Shown piece after piece: positions 26,648 through 35,076 of a stretch of 64,000 nucleotides of DNA. The DNA is from Lishizhenia tianjinensis (lineage in GTDB: Bacteria; Bacteroidota; Bacteroidia; Flavobacteriales_D; Crocinitomicaceae). The position numbers were made by a program, and so were the translations under genes. The stretch is taken from positions 1 to 64,000 of the forward strand of contig CALQIX020000003.1 in NCBI GenBank assembly GCA_943330745.2. The letters run 5' to 3'. The first letter of the stretch is position 1; each line of letters opens with the position of its first letter. The notes beneath the pieces were generated by a model. The model ran no database searches. It saw nothing but the letters and a program-made list of their open reading frames with translations, and had not been told where the DNA came from.

Positions 26648-28045
26648 TTAATCTTGTTTTTCAGGAGTCGGTTGTTGAAAAACTGAACTATTTGGGAGGA
26701 AATAGGGCAATTGCTCTTTGTAAAGATATTTTTTTTGAGTGGATTCAAATGGACGATAAACGTAATATACAAAATTGTTGTTAACCCTTATTTTATCTAC
26801 GTATTTAAAAGCAAGTTTCACCTTATTTGTAATTTTACCTGACAGTACATCGATTAAACCCAGATAAGAAAACCCATTTAATTCAAATACACCATAGAAC
26901 GCACCAGTTTCTTTATCCTGAATTATGTTTTTTTTCCATCCAGTTTTAGCAGGGTTATAATGGTGATAAATTGGTATCGTATCCAAGGCTCTTCCCCAAG
27001 AGGAAAAAATAGTTAATCGATCATGTGCATAATCAAAAATAAAAAGCGAATCATTTCGATGAAACAGTGGCGCGTATGCTTCCTTGTAGTATAGTGATTG
27101 AGTAAAATAATTTGCACCTACCCAGATTTCCGCCTCAATTCCTGTTTCATACTCCTTATTCTTTGCCCATAATTTGGTTCGGACATCCATCCATTTATAT
27201 TCTGATTTATAGAGTTCCATCATCCACTCATCTTCGATATGCATCAATTTTCTGTAGGAAGAATCAAATTTATCAAATGTAAAATAATCAAAGGCTGGAT
27301 ATACTTCATTGAAGTTATTGAGGTACATTTTTGTGCGATTGGTATCAACAATTGGAACAATATATTTAATGAAATAATCCTTCTCAATACTTGCTAAGAA
27401 TAAATTATTTTTTTGACTTTGTAGGGTGAAAATACTATTCTCACACAACACGTGCGTATTGCCTCTGAAATCACGAATCAATTTTTGAGGCTTATCCTCC
27501 ACGGGGAAAGTTGCCAATACATCTTGTCCATCAAACAACAAAATATCCCCTCCTTTTTTCAACTGTTTGGGATAGGTTAATAAAATAATACGCCCATCTT
27601 TTTGAATCTCAAAATCTGCAACACTTAATTTTTCCGATTGAAAAACTGTATCAGGAATACCAGGTGCTTTAATAATTACTTCTTTGATCTGCTGCTGATC
27701 GTCCGACTTCATCTCAATTTCAATTGAAAGTGTATCAGTTTTAAATATTCCAATTCTTTTACTCTGAATTACATCTTGGTAGAGAGGATGACTCGCTTTC
27801 AAACTGATCAATGAATTCAATAAAAAGGTGTTTTTCGGGAAAATTACTTTCCCCTTTTGGTTTGAAATTAGCGCAAAAGAGGTATCTTTTTTAATATTAT
27901 TTGCTGTACTCCAAATCTGAAAAAACACTTTTACATTCTGAATATCTTCGCCTGATTTCTTATCAATAAAATGATATTCAAGGACTTGAGAATTCAAGTT
28001 AGCTCGAATAAAGAAAAATAGAATGAGAAGAAGTCTATGCATCAT
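26648..28045 (-). CDS. Secreted hypothetical protein
   Basis: 465 residues with a signal peptide (MHRLLLILFFFIRANLNSQ). Residues about 20-130 form a beta-sandwich-like domain (YHFIDKKSGEDIQNVKV; ISNQKGKVIFPKNTFL), like carboxypeptidase-regulatory domains in outer-membrane proteins. The remainder is made of repeating strands in WD/NHL-like style (GRIILLTYPKQLKK, GDILLFDGQDVLATF, NTHVLCENSIFTL, RLTIFSSWGRALDT), suggestive of a beta propeller. I recognise no family. Start: two ATGs at 28045 and 28042 precede the signal peptide; the TTG at 28060 is less likely. A near-consensus TTATTTTG (28058-28065, minus) ends 12 bases before 28045. Confidence 0.68.
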   Translation of the reverse strand: MMHRLLLILFFFIRANLNSQVLEYHFIDKKSGEDIQNVKVFFQIWSTANNIKKDTSFALISNQKGKVIFPKNTFLLNSLISLKASHPLYQDVIQSKRIGIFKTDTLSIEIEMKSDDQQQIKEVIIKAPGIPDTVFQSEKLSVADFEIQKDGRIILLTYPKQLKKGGDILLFDGQDVLATFPVEDKPQKLIRDFRGNTHVLCENSIFTLQSQKNNLFLASIEKDYFIKYIVPIVDTNRTKMYLNNFNEVYPAFDYFTFDKFDSSYRKLMHIEDEWMMELYKSEYKWMDVRTKLWAKNKEYETGIEAEIWVGANYFTQSLYYKEAYAPLFHRNDSLFIFDYAHDRLTIFSSWGRALDTIPIYHHYNPAKTGWKKNIIQDKETGAFYGVFELNGFSYLGLIDVLSGKITNKVKLAFKYVDKIRVNNNFVYYVYRPFESTQKKYLYKEQLPYFLPNSSVFQQPTPEKQD

Positions 28046-28079
28046 AGAAGAAAGATGCAAAATAATTTAATTTCCACAA

Positions 28080-29150
28080 CTAAACCCTAAAACACCAACC
28101 ATTTACATCTGGTATTCTACCCAGTTTGATGTCCTCCATGTGGTCTTTAATCTTGTTGGATAATGTTCTAGTTTCAAAAGGAGGCAGTTCAAGACGCTCA
28201 TCACGGAAGCCAATAATAGCAATTTGTGCGATAGTCGCAGCGGTTCCGGCACCAAAAGCATCCTCTAAAGTACCATTTCTTGCTGCATGAATAATTTCCT
28301 CTACGGAAACTTTTCTTTCCTCTACTTCAACACCCCAACTTTTTGCCAATTCGAGCACAGATCGTTTTGTAATCCCTCTCAAAATGGTATCCGAATCTTC
28401 CGATGGCGTTATTAACTTTCCATCTATTTGAAAAACAATGTTCATTGTTCCAGACTCTTCAATGTATTTATGCTCAACAGCATCTGTCCAAATCAATTGA
28501 TGAAAACCTTCTAGTTGGCACTGTTTGGCAGGATATAAAGAAGCTCCATAATTCCCAGCAGCCTTTGCCCTACCCACTCCACCTTTCGCAGCACGTGTAT
28601 AATACTCCTCAATTTTAACTCGCACAGGTTCAGAATAATACATCCCGACAGGTGAAGTTATTATCATAAATTTATAGGTCTCAGCAGGTTTAATCCCTAC
28701 CAACTCATCAGTAGCAAAAATAAATGGTCGGATATACAAAGAATAACCTGGTTTAGTACTTACCCACTCTTTATCAACCTCCACTAATTTACGCACAGAT
28801 TCAATAAATAAATCTTCCGGAATTGGAGGCATACACATCCTTTCGGCAGATTCGATAAACCTTTTTGCATTCATGTCTGGTCGAAAAATAACCGTGTCAT
28901 TGTCATCATTACGATATGCTTTCAAACCTTCAAAAATAGATTGACCATAGTGAATAGCAGACATGGCAGGATGCATCGGAATTGGCTGAAAAGGTAAAAT
29001 TTCACCCGCTTGCCATTGTCCATCACTATATTCCATGAGGAACATGTGATCAGAAAAAATTTTACCAAAAGCAAGATTATCCCAATCTACATCTCCTACA
29101 CGAGACTGTTGAACCGGTTGAATTGAAAATGAGGTATCAGAAAGTGACAT
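28080..29150 (-). CDS. ilvE: Branched-chain amino acid aminotransferase
   Basis: PLP enzyme that interconverts branched-chain amino acids and 2-oxo acids, fold type IV. 356 residues from the ATG at 29150 (MSLSDTSFSIQPVQ). The PLP lysine is K196 in VGRAKAAGNYGASLYPAKQ. Other family features: MHPAMSAIHYGQSIFEGLKAYR, IFRPDMNAKRFIESAERM and IEESGTMNIVFQIDGKLITP. The frame is open upstream to 29198 but the extra 16 residues are not family-like. It is the long BCAT form (IlvE2-like). No biosynthetic partner is adjacent. Confidence 0.95.
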   Translation of the reverse strand: MSLSDTSFSIQPVQQSRVGDVDWDNLAFGKIFSDHMFLMEYSDGQWQAGEILPFQPIPMHPAMSAIHYGQSIFEGLKAYRNDDNDTVIFRPDMNAKRFIESAERMCMPPIPEDLFIESVRKLVEVDKEWVSTKPGYSLYIRPFIFATDELVGIKPAETYKFMIITSPVGMYYSEPVRVKIEEYYTRAAKGGVGRAKAAGNYGASLYPAKQCQLEGFHQLIWTDAVEHKYIEESGTMNIVFQIDGKLITPSEDSDTILRGITKRSVLELAKSWGVEVEERKVSVEEIIHAARNGTLEDAFGAGTAATIAQIAIIGFRDERLELPPFETRTLSNKIKDHMEDIKLGRIPDVNGWCFRV

Positions 29151-29275
29151 TGTTGATAGTTTGTAGTGCGAATATAACCTAAAACATTGACGAAACAATG
29201 AAAATATACAAATTAAATTGAGATTTTCTGAATCAAATTTTGGAGCCGAATTTGAACTAAAAAATATCTCAATTT

Positions 29276-30442
29276 TTAAACCAGTTTTCGCCGTTTTTTT
29301 TCTCGTTGAATAAGCGAAAGTTCTCTACCAGTTTGGCCCGCAACAGATGTGTTTTCATCCGCTCTGCGCAACAAATAAGGCATCACCTCTTTTACAGGTC
29401 CATATGGGACATATTTAGCAACATTATAATGCGCATGCGACAAATTAAATGAAATATGATCGCTCATACCTAATAATTGAGCAAAATAAAATCGATTGTT
29501 TGACGGTTCGATTTGAAATTTATTCATCAACTCGGTCAATCGTATTGAACTTTCCTCATTGTGAGTTCCTGCACACAAAGCAAATCTTTCATTATTTTCA
29601 AGTATAAAGTCCAGCGCTAAGTTAAAGTCTTTGTCCGTCGCTAATTTATCGGCCTGGATAGGAGACGGATAGCCTTCTTTTAGTGCGCGTAACCTTTCTT
29701 TTTCCATGTAAGCACCTCGCACGAGTTTCACACCGTATACGAACTTGTTATGTTCTGCAATTTCCAAACAATTTTTTAAATACGCCAATCGATCCCATCG
29801 ATACATTTGAAGAGTGTTGTAAATAATAGCGCGGTCATGATTAAACTCTTTCATCATTTCAAAAGCCAAATAATCGATTGCATTTTGAATCCAAGATTCT
29901 TCTGCATCAATAAAAACAGGTAAATTACAATCGTAGGCTCTCTTACAAATACGCTTAATTCGAGCAGCAACCTGCATATATTCTAATTTTTCACTATCTG
30001 TAAGATGATTTCCTAATGAAACTTTTTCAAGTAATGAAAAATCAGCGATGCCCGTAATTTTAAATACAGCGAAAGGAATAAATGGATCTTCGGCACCGCG
30101 TTCTATTGTATGAATAATTTCTTGCACGGTATGTTCTACTTGCTCAAAACTATGTTGTCCTTCCACTGAATAATCCAAAATTGTCCCTACCTGATATTTA
30201 CCCAGTTTTTCTATCGCGTTTTTACAATCGTTGATTGATTCACCACCGCAAAACTGACTGAAAATTGTTGATTTTATTAACCCTTTTATGGGCAGACGCA
30301 TTTTTAAGGATAAAGGCATCAAAAGTTTACCTACTTTGACAATTAAGGGAAATGAAATAATTTTAAACAGCCAATAGGCCTTATTTAATTGAGCGTTTGA
30401 TTTGCTTTTAAAAGCAATTTCTGTGTTATCGAAAGAAATCAT
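29276..30442 (-). CDS. Proline dehydrogenase
   Basis: 388-residue FAD-dependent TIM-barrel enzyme that oxidises proline to pyrroline-5-carboxylate and passes electrons to the quinone pool. The motifs are FIDAEESWIQNAIDYLAFEM, YGVKLVRGAYMEKERLRA, FALCAGTHNEESS, and near the C-terminus PYLLRRADENTSVAGQTGRE. It is the stand-alone form with no P5C dehydrogenase domain. A TAATTTTG element lies four bases before the ATG, on the minus strand. Gene symbol is left empty because bacterial stand-alone PRODH genes are variously named. Confidence 0.95.
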   Translation of the reverse strand: MISFDNTEIAFKSKSNAQLNKAYWLFKIISFPLIVKVGKLLMPLSLKMRLPIKGLIKSTIFSQFCGGESINDCKNAIEKLGKYQVGTILDYSVEGQHSFEQVEHTVQEIIHTIERGAEDPFIPFAVFKITGIADFSLLEKVSLGNHLTDSEKLEYMQVAARIKRICKRAYDCNLPVFIDAEESWIQNAIDYLAFEMMKEFNHDRAIIYNTLQMYRWDRLAYLKNCLEIAEHNKFVYGVKLVRGAYMEKERLRALKEGYPSPIQADKLATDKDFNLALDFILENNERFALCAGTHNEESSIRLTELMNKFQIEPSNNRFYFAQLLGMSDHISFNLSHAHYNVAKYVPYGPVKEVMPYLLRRADENTSVAGQTGRELSLIQREKKRRKLV

Positions 30443-30446
30443 TGTC

Positions 30447-30454
30447 CAAAATTA
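30447..30454 (-). promoter_or_regulatory. -7 promoter element of proline dehydrogenase
   Basis: Minus-strand TAATTTTG, then GACA, then the ATG at 30442. Four-base spacing, so the mRNA is predicted leaderless. Confidence 0.55.
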
Positions 30455-30505
30455 AACTGATTTTTTAAAAATCTGTCATGATATTTCGAATAAAAGAAAA
30501 TAAAT

Positions 30506-30513
30506 TACATTTG
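30506..30513 (+). promoter_or_regulatory. -7 promoter element of the thioredoxin-like gene
   Basis: TACATTTG matches TAnnTTTG, 33 bases before the ATG at 30547. Divergent from the proline dehydrogenase promoter at 30447-30454. Confidence 0.5.
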
Positions 30514-30546
30514 TCAGACTAAAAAAAATGTTTCAAAAAAAATTCT

Positions 30547-31098
30547 ATGACATTTCAATCCTACCAAGAATATTTCAAAACTATCACAACTCAAGAACAA
30601 ACAATTTCACCTTATGATTCTGAAGAATACGTCGGGTACGTAAAAATGAATGAAGTAAGGCAAAATCGATGGTTAAAAAAAGGAATCATACAAACAGAAT
30701 GTATTGATGCTATCTTATCAATTTCTGAACCTCAAGATTGGGTGATAATTACAGAACCTTGGTGTGGAGACGCCGCTCAAATAATTCCATTCATCATAAA
30801 ATCAGCAAGTTACAATTCTTTAATTGATGTTACTATTCAATTAAGAGATGGTGATTCTGAAATTGAAAAATACCTTACCAATGGTTCAAAATCAATCCCT
30901 ATTCTTGTTGTACGAACGAAAGATGAGGAACTTTTTCATTGGGGATCACGACCAAAAGGAGCGCAACAATTGGTCGATGAATTGAAAAATAAACAATCTG
31001 GTTTTGAACAAATAAAAGAGGAGCTTCAAAAATGGTATAATCAAGACGCTGGAAATGCGATTCAAAACGAATTAGTGGATTTACTCCTTGGGAGATAA
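30547..31098 (+). CDS. Thioredoxin-fold protein with single active-site cysteine
   Basis: 183 residues, cytoplasmic (no signal). The active-site region is TEPWCGDAAQIIPF with C73 in WCGDA; the second cysteine of the usual CxxC is absent, as in the common Bacteroidota thioredoxin-family proteins with the WCGDA signature. ITIQLRDGD and KSIPILVVRTKDEELFHWG complete a thioredoxin fold. A role as reductase is therefore uncertain. Its 3' end overlaps the convergent trmN6-like gene by 18 bases. Confidence 0.82.
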   Translation: MTFQSYQEYFKTITTQEQTISPYDSEEYVGYVKMNEVRQNRWLKKGIIQTECIDAILSISEPQDWVIITEPWCGDAAQIIPFIIKSASYNSLIDVTIQLRDGDSEIEKYLTNGSKSIPILVVRTKDEELFHWGSRPKGAQQLVDELKNKQSGFEQIKEELQKWYNQDAGNAIQNELVDLLLGR

Positions 31099-31797
31099 AT
31101 TTACCGAATGAAAATCTTTTGTAAGTTGAATATACTCGTCAGTGTAAGTTCCATCAAGATTACGAATTGTTAATTTATGTCGCTTCGTTAAAGAATTTTC
31201 AGTTGAAAAAACAGCAATAGTTCGTATAATTTGATTCGGTTTGCCTAAAACATCAATTCTTTCCACTAAAAACAACTGATTTTCTAGAAAATTATCAAGC
31301 CACATCTGAAAATTAATTGCCGGAAAAATGAGATAAACTAATCCTTTATTGGAAATGCATTCAACTATTTTCTCTACAAATTTTTTCAAATCATTCCGAC
31401 TTAAATGCCTCGAATTAGCTTGACGTCGATCATTATTTTCAAGGGAATCAATAAAATAAGGAGGATTGGAAAAAATTAAATCAAATTTTTTATCGAAAGA
31501 ATAATTCAGAAAATCACTTTCAACAATACTCAATCGGTCGGAAAAATTACTCTCTGTGAAATTATGATGCGCTAAGGCACAATTTTGCTGATCCACCTCA
31601 ATAGCATCAATAAAAATAGTTGGATGAGTTTGAGCAACCATTAAGCTAATCACTCCTGTGCCAGCACCAATATCTAATGCAGTTTTTGCATTACTTGAAC
31701 AAATGAAGGATCCTAAAACCAATGCATCCGTTCCAATTTTAAAGGAAGCACCTTGCTGCTCAACTTTAAACTTTTTGAAAGTGAAAACCGTTGACAA
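31081..31797 (-). CDS. tRNA1(Val) (adenine(37)-N6)-methyltransferase-like protein
   Basis: 238 residues, Rossmann methyltransferase. Motif I is LDIGAGTGVISLMV (41-54) and the adenine-N6 motif NPPYF is at 111-115, followed by DRRQANSRHLSRNDL, which I associate with TrmN6/YfiC. It modifies A37 of tRNA1(Val) in enterobacteria; transfer of this substrate to Bacteroidota is an inference. It is the third gene in the rpsP-rimM operon, with a gap of two bases to rimM, a place that in many bacteria holds trmD. Confidence 0.85.
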   Translation of the reverse strand: MSTVFTFKKFKVEQQGASFKIGTDALVLGSFICSSNAKTALDIGAGTGVISLMVAQTHPTIFIDAIEVDQQNCALAHHNFTESNFSDRLSIVESDFLNYSFDKKFDLIFSNPPYFIDSLENNDRRQANSRHLSRNDLKKFVEKIVECISNKGLVYLIFPAINFQMWLDNFLENQLFLVERIDVLGKPNQIIRTIAVFSTENSLTKRHKLTIRNLDGTYTDEYIQLTKDFHSVNLSPKE

Positions 31798-31799
31798 CT

Positions 31800-32324
31800 T
31801 TATCGATATAATTCAATTAATCCTTCAGGTGAATTAATCACCAAAATTTTATCCTTTCGATTTACACGAGAAACTAATCCAGGAATCAATGGAACTAAAA
31901 TCTCCTTTTCTCCGTCCAAAATTTGTAAAAGCGGATTCGATGGAAGGTCAATAACTTGTTCAACCACACCAAGCCTCCCCTCTTTTTCATCCATTACCAC
32001 AAACTGTAAGATTTCATGGTCATAAAATTCTGTTTCACCCAATTCGGGCAACATTTCAAGAGGAAGATATGCTCTTTTCTTTACTAATTCTTTGGCCTTA
32101 GCTTCAGTATCAATTCCTTTCAGCCTAATCGTTGCAAGGCCTTTGGGCATAAATTTAATCTGTTCTATGGGAAAGGGAATTAGTTGATCGTTTAGTTCAA
32201 GATAAATCAACTTTAAATCTTGATAATTAGTAAGATCAGTAACGTCCAAAAACAACGAAACTTCACCTTTAAATCCGTGAAGTTTCGCAATATAACCAAG
32301 ATTGAAACAATCTTCAATAAACAT
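31800..32324 (-). CDS. rimM: 16S rRNA processing protein RimM
   Basis: 174 residues, the normal size. Two-domain protein: N-terminal beta barrel (YIAKLHGFKGEVSLFLDVTD) and PRC-barrel-like C-terminal part (YDHEILQFVVMDEKEGRLGV; VIDLPSNPLLQILDGEKEI; LVPLIPGLVSRVNRKDKI). It assists 30S maturation by binding S19 and the head region. It is ten bases downstream of the rpsP stop. Confidence 0.94.
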   Translation of the reverse strand: MFIEDCFNLGYIAKLHGFKGEVSLFLDVTDLTNYQDLKLIYLELNDQLIPFPIEQIKFMPKGLATIRLKGIDTEAKAKELVKKRAYLPLEMLPELGETEFYDHEILQFVVMDEKEGRLGVVEQVIDLPSNPLLQILDGEKEILVPLIPGLVSRVNRKDKILVINSPEGLIELYR

Positions 32325-32335
32325 AATTCAATTAA

Positions 32336-33085
32336 TTATTCCTCAGTTGCAGGCTTCTCAGGAGCTTCTTCAACCGCTGGAGCCTCTTCAACTGCTGGAG
32401 TTTCTTCAACTGCTGGAGCTTCTTCAACTGCTGGAGCTTCTTCAACTGCTGGAGCTTCTTCAACTACTGGAGCTTCTTCAACTGCTGGAGCTTCTTCAAC
32501 TGCTGGAGCTTCTTCAACTGCTGGAGCTTCTTCAACTACTGGAGTTTCTTCAACTGCTTGAGCTTCTTCAACTACTGGAGTTTCTTCAACTGCTTGAGCT
32601 TCTTCAACTGCTGGAGCCTCTTCAACTACAACATTTTTTGCTTCTAATTCTTTTGCTTTAACAGCATTTGCCTCAGATTCAGCTTTAAAACGATTAGCTT
32701 TCTCTTGATCCGCTTTTTTCGTTAAGTCTTCTTTTTTTCCTGTGATTTTGGAATCTTTTTCAGCTAACCAAGCATTAAATTTTTCTTCAACTTGATCTGC
32801 ATTCAATGCACCTTTTTTTACTCCGTTCAATAAGTGATTTTTGTACAATACACCTTTGTACGATAAAATAGCACGAGCTGTATCAGACATCTCGGCACCA
32901 TCTTGAACCCAACTTAATGTTTTTTCAAAATTGATATCAATTGTTGCAGGATTTGTATTTGGATTGTAAGTTCCTAATTTTTCAATAAACTTACCATCTC
33001 TTTTTGCACGACTATCAGCTGCTACTAAATGAAAAAACGCTTTGTTTTTCTTACCGTGTCTTTGTAAACGAATTCTTGTTGCCAT
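32336..33085 (-). CDS. rpsP: 30S ribosomal protein S16 with a long acidic repeat tail
   Basis: Residues 1 to about 85 are the canonical S16 (MATRIRLQRHGKKNKAFFHL; VAADSRAKRDGKFIEKLGTY; LSWVQDGAEMSDTARAILS). Most S16 proteins have 80-90 residues, whereas this has 249. The extra part is a charged helix (about 90-150, rich in K and E) followed by 15 hexapeptide units of (P/Q)(A/V)VEE(A/T) at residues 152-241 and the end PEKPATEE. Such tails are known from Bacteroidota S16 but the number of repeats here is high. The tail would extend from the ribosome as an unstructured acidic segment. First gene of the operon with rimM and the trmN6-like gene. Confidence 0.93.
   Translation of the reverse strand: MATRIRLQRHGKKNKAFFHLVAADSRAKRDGKFIEKLGTYNPNTNPATIDINFEKTLSWVQDGAEMSDTARAILSYKGVLYKNHLLNGVKKGALNADQVEEKFNAWLAEKDSKITGKKEDLTKKADQEKANRFKAESEANAVKAKELEAKNVVVEEAPAVEEAQAVEETPVVEEAQAVEETPVVEEAPAVEEAPAVEEAPAVEEAPVVEEAPAVEEAPAVEEAPAVEETPAVEEAPAVEEAPEKPATEE
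32363..32632 (-). repeat. Tandem 18-base repeats coding for the S16 tail
   Basis: Fifteen imperfect copies of an 18-base unit, coding (P/Q)(A/V)VEE(A/T). The third base and a few codons vary, for example GCT or ACT for the last residue. The region is a simple tandem repeat prone to slippage. Confidence 0.93.
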
Positions 33086-33100
33086 AGAGTTTTACGTTGT

Positions 33101-33115
33101 GAGGTGCGAAACCTC
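33101..33115 (-). promoter_or_regulatory. Hairpin in the rpsP leader
   Basis: GAGGT and ACCTC form a five-pair stem with loop TTCGC, in the 5' leader (about 50 bases) of rpsP, 16 bases before the start codon. It may affect translation or mRNA stability; no link to a known ribosomal leader was made. Confidence 0.45.
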
Positions 33116-33141
33116 GATTCATAAATTAATTTTTAAGGGTG

Positions 33142-33171
33142 CAAAGATACTACAATTTACTTGAATTGCAA
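33142..33171 (-). promoter_or_regulatory. Promoter of the rpsP-rimM operon
   Basis: On the minus strand TTG (33171-33169) is separated by 19 bases from TATCTTTG (33149-33142). This fits the Bacteroidota consensus, spacing 19-21. The leader is about 50 bases. Confidence 0.65.
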
Positions 33172-33241
33172 TATTTTCAATCGATTTTAATAATAATCAC
33201 AAAATCATTCAATCAAAAAAACATTGAACTGTTAAATTTAT

Positions 33242-33249
33242 TACATTTG
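33242..33249 (+). promoter_or_regulatory. -7 promoter element of ssb-gldE-gldD
   Basis: TACATTTG matches TAnnTTTG, nine bases before the ssb ATG at 33259. It lies within the longer open frame (from 33139), supporting the shorter start. Confidence 0.5.
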
Positions 33250-33258
33250 TTTAAGATT

Positions 33259-33711
33259 ATGGCAGGAAGTGTAAATAAGGTAATTCTAATTGGAAATCTA
33301 GGTAAGGACCCAGAGATTCGCAGACTCGAAAGCGGTGTGACCGTTGCTAGCTTTACATTAGCTACGTCAGAGAATTATTTGGATAAAAATTCAGGTGAAC
33401 GAAAAGAAATTACGGATTGGCATGACATCGTTATGTGGAGAGGTTTGGCAGATGTTGCCGAAAAATACCTTAAAAAAGGAATGAAAATTTATATAGAAGG
33501 AAAACTCAAAAAGAAAAATTGGCAAGACAAGGAAGGAAATGTGCGCTATTCAACCGAAATAATTGCGGAAGAAATGACCATTTTATCTGCCAAAAACGAT
33601 TTTCAAAGTGGCAATGTAACACAAGAACCATATCCGTCAACAGGAACTCCTACCCCACCTGAACCGCTCGGAAATTTAGAAAGTTCACCCGAAGATATTT
33701 TACCTTTTTAA
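33259..33711 (+). CDS. ssb: Single-stranded DNA-binding protein
   Basis: 150 residues from the ATG at 33259 (MAGSVNKVILIGNLGKDPEI). OB fold with the typical ERKEITDWHDIVMWRGLADVAEKYLKKG and IYIEGKLKKKNWQDKEGNVRY; a proline-rich linker (STGTPTPPEPLG) and an acidic tip ending in PEDILPF, the contact site for partner proteins. The frame runs 40 codons further upstream but that part holds the promoter. It is followed after three bases by gldE, an arrangement (ssb-gldE-gldD) seen in many Flavobacteriia. Confidence 0.95.
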   Translation: MAGSVNKVILIGNLGKDPEIRRLESGVTVASFTLATSENYLDKNSGERKEITDWHDIVMWRGLADVAEKYLKKGMKIYIEGKLKKKNWQDKEGNVRYSTEIIAEEMTILSAKNDFQSGNVTQEPYPSTGTPTPPEPLGNLESSPEDILPF

Positions 33712-33714
33712 ACT

Positions 33715-35076
33715 ATGTCTATCACAGAGCCTCCCAGTTATAATATTATTGACCAGTCTGATCATTTGATTCTTTTAGGCATTTCCAATTCAGTGGGAAT
33801 TTATTTTTCTGTAATTGTAATCCTATTATTGATTTCGGCAATGATGTCTGGTTCTGAATCTGCATTTTTCACATTGGGACCAAAAGAACTGGACGATTTG
33901 AAAGAAGATGAAAGTTCAAGTGCAAAACTCATTCAAAAATTATTAGATAAACCCAGGGACTTATTAGCTACAATATTGATTACCAATAACATGGTAAATG
34001 TCGGTGTAGTTATATTGAGTTCATTCATTCTAAATGAGTTTTTTCCACCAACTGCCGAAGAAAATCATCTACTCCGATTTCTGTTGGATGTAATTGGCAT
34101 AACATTTATCATATTGATAACGGGTGAGGTCGTTCCAAAAATTTATGCAAACAAAAACCCTTTACTCGTTGCAAAACTCACTTCCAAACCTCTTTATTTT
34201 TTAAGTAAACTGCCTCCAATTTCTTGGATACGTATTGTTTTAGTTAATGGAGGGTCTTTGGTAAACAAACTCAATAAGAATGCATCAATTAAAATAACCT
34301 CGGATGATTTAGAACAAGCACTCGCTCTAACCAAGGAAGAAAATGGATCAATTGAAGAACATAAATTATTGGAGGGAATAGTTCGATTTGGCAACACGGA
34401 GGCCTGTCAAATCATGAAATCGAGAATGGAGATATCAGCTATTGAAGAAGATGCAACGGTACAACAATTATTTGCTTTCATATTAGATTCTGGGTATTCA
34501 AGAATACCAGTCTACAGTGAATCACTTGATAATGTTATTGGAATTCTTTATATAAAAGACCTATTACCTTATTTAAATCAAACCGATGAATTTGATTGGA
34601 AAAAAATGTTGCGCAAGCCGTTTTTCATTCCAGAAAATAAAAAAATTGATGATTTATTGAAAGAATTTCAACAAATGAAAATGCATTTAGCCATCGTAGT
34701 GGATGAATATGGTGGTGCATCCGGAATTGTTACATTGGAAGATATATTAGAAGAGATTGTTGGTGATATTACGGATGAATTTGATGAAACGGAGTTAGTC
34801 TACACGAAAGTAGATAATCACACGTACATATTTGAAGGGAGAACTGCTTTGGTAGATTTTTATAAAGTAACAAATATTGATTCTAAAGAATTTGAACAGT
34901 TGAAAGGTGAATCTGACACACTTGGCGGATTTTTAATTGAACAAGCAGGTAGAATTTTGAAAAATAATGAATTTATCATTTGCGATGACATTAAGTTGGT
35001 TGTTGAATCTTCTGATAAAAGGCGTATTAAAATGATCAAGTGTATTCTTTCTCAAACTATAGAAAATGATATATAA
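33715..35076 (+). CDS. gldE: GldE, CNNM/CorC-type gliding motility protein
   Basis: 453 residues. A DUF21/CNNM membrane domain (about 20-170: VIVILLLISAMMSGSESAFF, ILITNNMVNVGVVILSSFIL, TGEVVPKIYANKNP), a CBS pair (about 215-340: MEISAIEEDATVQQLFAFIL; HLAIVVDEYGGASGIVTLED) and a C-terminal CorC/HlyC transporter-associated domain. GldE is a partner of GldD in the gliding/T9SS apparatus of flavobacteria. It overlaps gldD by 11 bases. Magnesium transport is the alternative for the family; the gldD neighbour makes GldE the better name. Confidence 0.92.
   Translation: MSITEPPSYNIIDQSDHLILLGISNSVGIYFSVIVILLLISAMMSGSESAFFTLGPKELDDLKEDESSSAKLIQKLLDKPRDLLATILITNNMVNVGVVILSSFILNEFFPPTAEENHLLRFLLDVIGITFIILITGEVVPKIYANKNPLLVAKLTSKPLYFLSKLPPISWIRIVLVNGGSLVNKLNKNASIKITSDDLEQALALTKEENGSIEEHKLLEGIVRFGNTEACQIMKSRMEISAIEEDATVQQLFAFILDSGYSRIPVYSESLDNVIGILYIKDLLPYLNQTDEFDWKKMLRKPFFIPENKKIDDLLKEFQQMKMHLAIVVDEYGGASGIVTLEDILEEIVGDITDEFDETELVYTKVDNHTYIFEGRTALVDFYKVTNIDSKEFEQLKGESDTLGGFLIEQAGRILKNNEFIICDDIKLVVESSDKRRIKMIKCILSQTIENDI

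Noticed and set aside
32220..32661. Two long plus-strand reading frames of repetitive sequence (LELLQL and ASSTAG types)
   Set aside because: They are antisense frames of the tandem repeat in rpsP. The protein content is low-complexity and the S16 frame on the minus strand is clearly the real one.
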